This document shows, in pieces, positions 13,201-22,603 of a DNA stretch of 64,000 nt. Numbering within the stretch: the stretch's first letter is position 1; every line of letters starts with the position of its first letter. Under the pieces are notes generated by a model. The model was not told the DNA's origin. It ran no database searches and saw only the letters and a program-made list of their open reading frames with translations. A program made the translations under genes and the position numbers. Source of the DNA: Nephromyces sp. MM_2019 (taxonomy: Eukaryota > Apicomplexa > Aconoidasida > Nephromycida); assembly GCA_015657535.1 (NCBI GenBank), contig JADHZB010002148.1:1-64000 (forward strand), written 5' to 3'.

Positions 13201-14875
13201 ACAAATGCATGGAATTTTTATATAATTATTTCACTATATATGAGTGATTGGAAGTCCTCATCATTTTATATATTTTTATGCTAATGAACTCCAGGACATT
13301 TTATAGGCAAGGATATACATATGCCGCCTCTTGTACCACATATATCTCGTAAGTATGAGCATAATACTCATTTATTTATTGTGTAAGAAATATTTCATAT
13401 GATAATTTGTAAATACACCACACAAGCTTAATTCAGTATATAGAGCCATCATTGGAATTAACTTCCATAAGTTGAGATCGATAATCAATCACTACCCATA
13501 TGTGTGAAATATATGTTATTACAAAAATGTAGATAAATATTGTCCTGCAACTAAAATAAATGATAAGCTTACTTTTTGTCAGTTTCTTGTTTCTGTCTTC
13601 GGTTATATTTTACTCAAATTTACATATTTAAACACACACAGAAAACCACACAACCATCAACCTAAAACCAGGCCATGTATTTACAATTGGTAAGAATGGG
13701 CATATATAATAACCATTCAAAGTTTTATAGCAAACTTGTCATCAATATACATTTTTATACATCTCAAACTTGACTCAAATCATTAAGAATTTTCGAGATT
13801 ATCAAATATTTCCTACTTTATTTTTTCACGCCTAACCCCACTATAAATACTTAATTTTTAGGTGTGAATATATACATTACATAAATATAGATGTACCTAA
13901 GTTGTTTATTGGTTATTTAGTACATCTCGTTATTGCTTGGTCTTTGAAATGCCTTCTAAAACTCACTTCATTACCTAAACAAGGCTAATCTTTATATTAA
14001 CTCAAATATGCGTGTAAAAAATTCTATTCAACTCAATCTTATTTGAAATAACTCCATTTGATCTAATTTTGTTTGGAAAATTTATTTCCATTCTTATTAA
14101 TTGTGATGTGTGCGACAATTATAAAATTATAATTTATGAGTATTTATGGGATAAATTGTTCCTTTAGAGCCCGTTATTTGTCAAGGGACTGCAGGCCTGA
14201 ACACCTGGGAGGACACTTGGACAATAGTAAGCTAAACACAATTAAAAAATTTATACAAATCTCATTTCAATTTTCAAAACACATTTATCCAGGTAACAAA
14301 TGATAACGGAAAGTGTGCTCAATTTGTAAGTTAAGGATATTACTCAATCCAATAAATTATACTAACTTTCTTGTTTCGCACACTCTTGACATCCCACGAG
14401 CTCCTTGAGTTACTCATTAATATATCATAAAGCATATCACAGTACTAGTATTAGATTATCATTAATTAGACTGAGTGAATTCCCCCAAATCTACAAGGAT
14501 AAACTTTTTAAGAAGCATACATGAACATATCCTTTTTGATGATTAAAAATCAAATAATAAATAAACTTACACACGTGTGATTCAGATGGTTCTATTAGCT
14601 ATAATAATGCTTTAAACGATCTATGCTATACATCCACTCATTTTTTTTATAATGGTATGCACTATATACACCACGATTTAAACTAATCTGATTAGATTAA
14701 ATGACTCTGATATATCTGTGATAGGTTTTATTTAATAATGTTGAATTGTATACCTTCAATACTAAATAATATCCCATTCTTTTCTTGTGAACACATCATC
14801 AATCTTAAAATCTTTTTGTTGCAGGAACACACAGTTCTGGTTACTGAAGATGGGTATGAAATATTAACTATATAA
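10265..14875 (+). CDS. Type I methionine aminopeptidase, probably organellar
   Basis: This enzyme removes the initiator methionine from nascent proteins. Twelve exons (10265-10427, 10681-10890, 11245-11364, 11549-11638, 11952-12022, 12582-12652, 13140-13186, 13295-13348, 13642-13689, 14168-14226, 14293-14325, 14825-14875) join in phase to 338 residues. All five metal ligands of the pita-bread fold are present: Asp in [10 protein letters not shown], Asp in HGDCAGT, His in GHFIGKDIH, Glu in FTIEP and Glu in AQFEHTVL. The substrate histidine is in ACHGLPD. An N-terminal extension rich in Gln, Arg and Ser ending CRYFSQN resembles a mitochondrial presequence. The sequence is closest to the MAP1D (mitochondrial/plastid) type. 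Apicoplast targeting cannot be excluded, but no classic signal peptide is visible. Introns are long and CA-rich. ATG 10265 was preferred because the frame upstream opens only with TTG. Confidence 0.93.
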
Positions 14876-16200
14876 TTTAATTTTTATATTTACTTATGTA
14901 ATCCTATAAACTTATTTTATGATTAGAACTATGTACAAAAGAAACATATCAAAATATATGATGCATTTAAAAAGTTATTTTGGACTGACACATGGTTGTG
15001 TAGTCGTTTTAATAGCTTCAGATGTATTGACTTATCATTTAATAGGTTTGTAAGGTTCTCATATATTTGAGATGTGTAACTTGATATCGGCTGAAAATAT
15101 ATGAAACAATCTCAAGGTGTTAATTTTTATCAGATAAACTTGATTTTTCATATTTTCTCATAATTCACATTAATTAAATTCGAACTTTTTGAATGTTAGC
15201 AAATTTTTTTATTTTTATTTCTATTGGGTTTACCCAACTCAATTTCATTTTATAAATCATAATAATAAACTTGAAATTTATTTTGATTTTTTTTTATATA
15301 TTTCTTATTTTTCTACATTGAACGATTTTACTAGCAAAGCCTATTTTATTCACTTAAGAAAATTTCTGTAATTCAGTAAATTAATTATATTTCAATCAAT
15401 ATATATACAAGTCCTTAATATCTAGTAAATGCTGGAAATTTTCTTGCTTCTATAAGGAATTATTTTTCTAGTAAAATTTGAGCTTAAATTTTCGATTTTA
15501 AGCAAAGAAATACATTTATATATGAATCCTAAGTTGCTTGGGCATAGATTGGAATTATCTCAAAATCCTGAATTTCTCTATTTATCTAAGCTTGCTAATT
15601 TTATCATCATATTTATGAATGTATATTAGTTTCAAATTACATTGTGTGCTAAGAAATATATATGAAATCACTAAAATTCGTTTCTTAGATGGAAATTACC
15701 CTATTATGAAATAAAAGCTTCACATATGTTCGTGATTATCCAAGTCTTTCTATAATATCATTATGTGATCATTATTTAATTGCATATATTTATGTATTTA
15801 CAACTATTTAGATATATTGCAAATCAAACTAAATTCAATCTGTAAATTTCTTGCTATTACTCAAACCATGACCATTATTAGATATATGATCAACTAGTCA
15901 AGAGGCAAATTACTAATAAATATTTTATTGCAAGGCGATTTAACTTACGAATTCCAATGTGAGCAGACTCCCTTTTATATTCTCACAATATCACACACTC
16001 AAGTAGTTTTATAATAAGTCTGAGACCAATAAATCAAAACATCAAGGTATTTAGTATGAATTTTAGGCTATCCTATAAATTATTATAGCATATATCCCAA
16101 GTTTATGAAGTACTCAGTAAGCCTATGTTTTAAGAATAAGGATGCTAATATCAACTTAGAAATCTCCTAGACTTCAAGCTATTGCAACAAATTAGGTAAA
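14876..16200. other. AT-rich intergenic region upstream of the aquaporin
   Basis: No frame with exon-like coding character was found. The only open frame of any length (about 15189-15371) is Phe/Tyr-rich and typical of translated AT-rich DNA. The aquaporin promoter presumably lies in its distal part. Confidence 0.5.
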
Positions 16201-17571
16201 ATGTTTGAAAAACTTAAGCGGGAGGTAAAAATCGTTCAACTAATTCTTGAGTTCCTCGCTAGTTTCAGCCTACTACTTGTTGCCAACCTGATGGCACATA
16301 CAATGAGAGACCTCAGTTATTGCTTGAATGTAGCCATCTGTACAGGGGTGATTATGATCATTTGTAATTCACTTCAAGGCGATATATGTGTAAATCCAGC
16401 TTTTGCACTATCAAATTTACTCCATCAGAGGGAAAAAAGTGTTATCCATACTTTTGCAGTTATATTTGTCGAGATTTTTGGAGCTTTCTTGGGGACTTTA
16501 GCTGGATATTTTGTTACAAAAGAAATACATTCATTCAGTCAATTGACTTATAGCTTGCCTATTGGCAAAAGTGTTTCAAGCCTTAATATATTTCTCGCAG
16601 AAATGTTGTTTAGTTCGCTGTTGGCACTCGTATATGTTGAAGGACGAGCAACACGCCCATCAGAAATCAGAAACATCTTTTTGGTTTTAACTTATGTCAT
16701 ATCTTATGGTGCGATCGGAGCAATCTCGGGTGCATCATTGAATGCAATTGTTAGTCTAGGTAATGATCTAACATATCTTGCCATACATCACAAATTGGAT
16801 GATCAAAATGTAGTTGTCTATTTTGTTGGTCCTTTCCTCGGTGCATTTATCGCCTGGTTCACTATACAATTGGTTGCGCACTTTTTGTGGTCGGAATTAA
16901 TAGGTAGCTTCTATATAACCTTAACAAATCTTTGCATCGTAGGTACTTCTCAATCAACAAAGCTTAAAATACTCAAACAAGGCAACTTGCCCTTTGGTGG
17001 GAAATCGGAAGTTGCTGCATGCATAGGTCTAATTTATATGTGTATAAGCTATTGTTTTGGGCGTAATTCCGGAGCTCATTACAATCCTGCAATTTCCGTT
17101 GGGACTTTATACACCAATAAGAATCGCTTGACAGATGTAATTGTCTATTGTTTTATGCATTTAGCTGGGGCGACGATAGGAGCATTTTTTGCTAGGCTGG
17201 TGTGTGGAGTATTACCAGAAATTCATAATATATTAGATGAACATGATAAGAATGGACAGATCTTACTTCTTACTATCATTTTTTCAATGATGCTAATGTG
17301 TGTTTATACTATACAGCTGGCAAAATCATTTGGTGATCCACCTGGATTCCTGATTGGTACAGTTTATCTCTGCAATTTCTTATCATCTAGTGGAAAAAGT
17401 GAAATAAATCCAGCAATATCAGTTTCAATTTACATCATCGAATTCATATATGGGGCTAGGCACGATTTCACGAATGTAATAGCAAAGGTTATCGTTCCTA
17501 TGGGGGCAACATTATTCAGTATGTCACTCCTGAAGAATATCCCTGAAGGGAGAAGAGTTGACTCGTTTTAA
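16201..17571 (+). CDS. Double-length aquaporin-like (MIP family) channel with four NPA-type boxes
   Basis: This is a single-exon membrane protein of 456 residues, about twice the 230-270 usual for a water/glycerol channel. Four signature boxes are visible: VNPAF (Asn65), SLNAI (Asn181, Pro lost), SGAHYNPAIS (Asn295) and EINPAIS (Asn403). Spacings of 116, 114 and 108 residues match the NPA-to-NPA distance of ordinary aquaporins. Hydrophobicity suggests twelve membrane segments: about 13-30, 42-58, 82-104, 128-146, 157-176, 204-228, then 232-250, 271-288, 312-338, 353-373, 381-396 and 427-444. The two halves therefore look like tandem complete channels. The filter arginine that normally follows the second NPA is Val184 in the first half and Ile406 in the second. 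TM1 glutamates (Glu17, Glu232) and one TM4 glutamate (Glu134) are kept; the second TM4 lacks it. The substrate cannot be predicted. The gene converges with the UMP-CMP kinase. Confidence 0.85.
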   Translation: MFEKLKREVKIVQLILEFLASFSLLLVANLMAHTMRDLSYCLNVAICTGVIMIICNSLQGDICVNPAFALSNLLHQREKSVIHTFAVIFVEIFGAFLGTLAGYFVTKEIHSFSQLTYSLPIGKSVSSLNIFLAEMLFSSLLALVYVEGRATRPSEIRNIFLVLTYVISYGAIGAISGASLNAIVSLGNDLTYLAIHHKLDDQNVVVYFVGPFLGAFIAWFTIQLVAHFLWSELIGSFYITLTNLCIVGTSQSTKLKILKQGNLPFGGKSEVAACIGLIYMCISYCFGRNSGAHYNPAISVGTLYTNKNRLTDVIVYCFMHLAGATIGAFFARLVCGVLPEIHNILDEHDKNGQILLLTIIFSMMLMCVYTIQLAKSFGDPPGFLIGTVYLCNFLSSSGKSEINPAISVSIYIIEFIYGARHDFTNVIAKVIVPMGATLFSMSLLKNIPEGRRVDSF

Positions 17572-18354
17572 AACAGCCAAAAGTTAAATATAAGCTACAC
17601 TATCTTGTTAAGTTTATCGCAATAATCTTTTATATTTAGTGTGATAATATGCACACGTTCATAATGGGTGTCAATTGGTCGGTTAACGAATCTTAGATTT
17701 AGGCTACTAATTTCGATTGAATTTTCGACTGGCAGTCTATTTTAGGGTGCTTTCTTTTTTCAAGATATAAATTATTTAAATGTTCAACTGTTCTTTTATT
17801 TCTTATGTTTTTAAAATCTTAATTCACAACAAAAATTAAAGTTATTTTTAAAAATAAAACCTCTAAATTCTAGAAATAAAATTAGTTTGAAAAAACAGGT
17901 TTTAGAGGGATGTGAAACAATTTTTAATTTTGTAGTGATAATTTTATAAGTTTGATGAAAATGTACTATAAGAAAAGTTATTTTGTTCAAACTGTGTAAA
18001 ATAAGTGTTTAATCTGAGAGGAATAGATAACATTCATGAATAAAAAAAAGGTTGTGTAAATATAAAAATTAGAAATCTGAACAATCTATGGTCAGTTTTA
18101 GCCGTTTATTTTTCTTATATTGATCAAAGTGAGTAAACTATTGAGATTGCTATTTCATGGGCGATCTCTCATTCCTTATATATTTTTGTGTGTATAAAAT
18201 AGGTGCAAAAATACAAGGTTTATAGCAGTAGAAATGGTTCAGACCTTGTACTTATCGCTATGGAAAGGAACTTACCATTAAGGAGCAAAAGTGTCAAATA
18301 TTAAATATTATTTAAAATTGGTCTAGAGATATCCAAAGCATGCTTTAGATACAA
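17572..18354. other. Convergent 3' intergenic region
   Basis: AT-rich DNA between the 3' ends of the aquaporin (+) and UMP-CMP kinase (-). It should hold both polyadenylation regions. No coding frame or structured element was recognised. Confidence 0.5.
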
Positions 18355-19690
18355 TCAGTCAAACTTATTTTTATCTGGAGAAGAAAAAATTGACTCAACA
18401 TTTAACCAAACTTTTGATTTGCTCCCATTCCCATCTACTTGTTTACATTTCCCTATTGACTCGAACCATTTGATAATAGGTAAGGTTTCGTTTATATAAG
18501 TTTCGAACCGCTTGTTTATAACAGAATTGTTATCATCAGTTCTTCCTGATTTGAAGCATTAAACATGGAAAGATTATTAGAAATAAAAAGCTAAATATAT
18601 AAATGGTTTTTAATATCGGGGAAATATCAAGATCTTTATAGGATATTCTGATTTAGCAAATCTTAAGAGGGCTTAGAGGAAGTTAATGGAGAATGTATTT
18701 GGAATGATGTGCGGACCTTCAGTACGGCCTAACAATCTTCTTCTCAGCTCGGATTGTTCACAATCAAGAAATAAACAGAATAAGAAATTCACTTGATCAC
18801 TCATAAGCGCCTCCCAGGAATCTAAGTTCTGTTGATTCCTTGGGAAACCATCTATCAAAAACGAGGCCTTATCCCATCCTAAGTCAACCATCTTGTTTTT
18901 CAGCAGCCTAATCGTGATTTCCGCAGGAACGATCTTTCCTGTTCAGCGAAGAAATACAGATCTTAACAATTTGGATAAAGCTCAAAGTTATTGGAGATAA
19001 AAATATAGGATGTGAAGGTGATACTCAAAGTATACAACATTGTGTCAATTAATTCAATTTTTTCAAGCACCGTTGCTTGAAGTAGACATTCAATATAATT
19101 AAATTTTATGTGTGTTTCAAAAGTAATAATTATAGGCCATCCATTTATGTCTCAATAAGAGTTTCAAGAGAGCTGTACCTTCTTTAATTAGTGAGGAAAT
19201 AATTTCTCCATCCTCACTTGTTGGTTTTCTCATTTCTTCCCTTAAGCAATCACCTGCACTTATGTGCTTAAAATTGAATTTTTCAGAGACGAAACCACAT
19301 TGTGTGCCTTTCCCAGATCCTGGGCCACCCAAAACAAAAACCTGAATAGGTATATAATCAAGAAATTGAAGTCTTGGGTTAGAAAATATTATGGAAAACT
19401 GTGTGAATGACAATTTCGCGCTATATTCAATTTTATTTTACTCTAGTATATTGAATATAATATAAAAGTAAATCTTGAGTAATTGGCTAACATATGTTTG
19501 CTCTTTATATAGTTAAAAGGCAATTAAGTGTATCTAAAGTCTTAAATTAATGATGAAGTTCAGGCTAAAAAGTATTATCATGCTTGTATAATTGTTTTCA
19601 AAGCTTTCAGTTACGAAAATATGTTTTATTTAGACTCATAATCAACTCAATAAAACGAACCACTATCGGTTTGCCTTCAATGTTGGCCAT
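18355..19690 (-). CDS. UMP-CMP kinase (adenylate-kinase-like NMP kinase)
   Basis: This kinase transfers phosphate from ATP to UMP/CMP in pyrimidine nucleotide supply. Four exons (19690-19661, 19341-19179, 18938-18717, 18545-18355) join in phase to 201 residues, the normal family length. The P-loop is [15 protein letters not shown], the NMP-binding region has [10 protein letters not shown] and [11 protein letters not shown], the core has [16 protein letters not shown], and the LID region has LLGRTEGRTDDN. The combination of IVPAEIT, GFPRNQ.N and GRTDDN is typical of UMP-CMP kinase rather than adenylate kinase. The exon 1 donor could be 19664 or 19661; the latter gives the usual KPIVVFVLGG. In-frame codons continue upstream to an ATG at 19885 and would add a 65-residue basic, Asn/Phe-rich extension. 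I prefer the short start, but the extension could be a targeting peptide. Confidence 0.9.
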
Positions 19691-22603
19691 ATTAAGTGTA
19701 TTATTTCTGAAGAATTTAAATGGTTGCCTTGAAAGTCTATAAATAAAATTGGGCCAGTACTTATTGCCGATTGATTTCATATAGCATCCAATAGTGGGGT
19801 AGAGATTTGTATTTGAGAACTGTTTGAAAGTGTTTGAAAATAATAAATTTTTATCAGATCGAAGGTGAAATGTTGCTTTATACATATGTGGTTCTTCAAG
19901 TAAGATCCTTTTGAGGTGAGTGTTTGTGGATGCCCTATATTAATATTACAATTAATCATGTATAAAATACTAATTATTCATTGTACTTATAAGTGATCCT
20001 GAAAGTTTATATTGATTCTTCCAATATACGATCAAAGTCTACTAAGAGAAATTCTATCATATAAGAATGAACTTAATTCCTAAAGAGTCAACTCTCAAAA
20101 TTGCTTTGAATAATATTGCTGCTATCAATTTGTTTTAATAGTAACATCTAATTTTTATGACTAATATTATAGCTACCGAAATCTGCTATTGTTATAAAAT
20201 TTTTCGAAACATTGTTATATTATATGAAAACTGTAATAAAAGTAATTATTGCGGTCAAGATTGCCATGAATGTTGTTTTGATATAAAATATTATAAGTGT
20301 TTTTATTTTGTGATCAAGCTACATAATGAATGTTTTCAATTTATACCAAATTTGTTAAATCTTAGGTATTCAGTTAAACTGTCATGTAATACCTGTTGTC
20401 ATATATATTAAATAAAATGTGGTGATCAGATGACCTAGGAAGATATGATATGGGCCCTAGTTGTGAGAGAGTGGATGATGTCGTTAGGAAAAATAGGAGT
20501 GTGTGTAGGTAAAGGAATATAAATTTTTGAAGACAGCCCAGTTCGAGCAAGTGACTATTCCATAGTGTCATAAAATATATATATATATATCTGAAAGGAA
20601 AGTATATTGTTATATTGAAATTATCAAACTGAAGAAGTGAGTTGTTCAAAAAAAAGTCTATATATTCCCAAGTCCCTATTCACTATAATGGAGGTATCTA
20701 AACATGAGGCTTATGGGCATGTACATGAATGAATAAGAGTTTTACAGTATGATATTTTAGATGTTGTTGCTTAGTAATGGTAAGCCTTGTTTTATGCTTT
20801 AATGTGTTAGTGTGGGTGTGAGTTTGTGTTTTGTTATTGTGCTAAGCATTGTGTTGATTTCAAAGTCTAGTTTTTCAAAATTCTTCTCCCTAAGTGTTTG
20901 TATAATTTTGTGTGTAAACATTAATTGTAATAAATTTAGTATTTATACTATTGCAGGGAAGGAAAAAATTCAAAGTTGTTATGGTACACACTGACATAAC
21001 AGTTAGCTTATGAATATATTATTTCAATAATATAAGTATGTTCATCACACATTAGTGCTATGTTATTAAATTTGCGTAAACATGTCCAGATAAATTTATA
21101 CATGCTTATGTTAATATATGTAAATTAACACGAAAGCAAATCTTTTACTAAACATGTCACTTTATATTATATATGAAAATATTTAATTAAATAAGTACAA
21201 ATAATGTATACAAACAAGCATAGCCATAAATATAAGAATATATTTTAAGCACATGGATGAGAAATTATAATTTCAAACAATTTGGATACTTTTATTTTTC
21301 CCTATCATGCTTGTGAACTATACTAACTACTAAACATGTTTAACAATTAGAAATTAAAATAAAACTTGTAATATCGAAATCTTTTAAAAAAATTATTGTA
21401 AATGCCAACAATTATCTATGCAATTTATGTTATGCTAGAGAAAATCTTATATTTTTTTAAATTGAAACTTATGATTTTTGACTTGAGCTCCATAGCATGT
21501 TTATTTATTCTTACACAGCATTTCTCAATTTCACATTAGATGCATTTTAGTAAATATTTTTGACAATAAATTTATTTTATGTATTCTACAATTTATCACC
21601 TATTAATGGAATTGATTTTAAATCTACTTATATTATCATAGATTTTAACTGTAGAATAATTTAATTTCGTTTGAAACACAATGATTTCTAAAGTTTGGTT
21701 GTAAAATACAATCCGAATAGCCTAGAGCTAAAACATTCTTACAAATGATTGTATTACGAGCTTCATTTTCGAACTGTTTCGACCTGAATACATCATGAAA
21801 TGATTTGCATAAAGAAAACAAAAACTTGACATCAAACAAAGAAGTTTGTTTAGTCATAACTTTATGAACTCCTAAAAGCGTTTGACTATTATTTTACATT
21901 ACAATACCAAACCAATTGTAATAAATCCTTTGCTTATGAAAAATCTAAGATTATTTGCAAACTGGCATAAATTATTTTTTTGGGTTATCAAACGCTTTGG
22001 ACTTAAACAATTTTTTATATTTTTCCCTAATGCTAACCTAAGATGTATGGATTGAAAATTCATATAAGAATCATGAAGTAAATTAAGAGTAAGTATTACT
22101 TCTGAGTCTTAGTATACTTAAGTTATATATTTAAAATATGTTTAAGTCAATTTTAATAGTTTTCCTTGTACTTGGAAAGTTGAAACATAAAAAAAGGTAG
22201 GATTTCTATTAAAAAAAAAAGTTTAAAGAAACATTTCATAATATAAGGACAGTTATTAATTAGTGAACGGCACATTTGATTTCTGTAGTCTTACTATATA
22301 CACAAGCAGATAATTACTTCGGAGATAAATTTTTTACCAAATTTTAAGTGGCTCGAAAAAATATTACAAAAACTTGATTATTTTATAAGCATCAGAAATT
22401 ATATGTTTTAAATTAGATACCACTGTTTAAATCGTTTAACCGCTCAAGGCTTAATAATCATCATATTGTGCCATACCTTTCCAAATTATATGGGTGGTTG
22501 AAGTCAGATGGAGTTTCAAGCGATTTAAAAATTTGCTGACTCAAAATTTTTTCCATTTCGATAAATTTCGGGCTTAGGTAATGGGCCTCTGATGTGTTTC
22601 CAT
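19691..22603. other. Long AT-rich intergenic region
   Basis: Apart from the possible kinase N-terminal extension (to 19885) and one small Cys-rich frame (20157-20411, listed separately), I see no exon-like coding sequence. A short TATATA run lies near 20575-20590. Confidence 0.45.
20157..20411 (+). CDS. Possible small cysteine-rich protein, doubtful
   Basis: An ATG-initiated frame of 84 residues contains 12 cysteines, including a cluster CGQDCHECC. That is a high fraction for random AT-rich DNA, although TGT is a cheap codon here. There is no clear signal peptide, no recognised family and no adjoining exon. It may be chance. Confidence 0.15.
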   Translation: MTNIIATEICYCYKIFRNIVILYENCNKSNYCGQDCHECCFDIKYYKCFYFVIKLHNECFQFIPNLLNLRYSVKLSCNTCCHIY

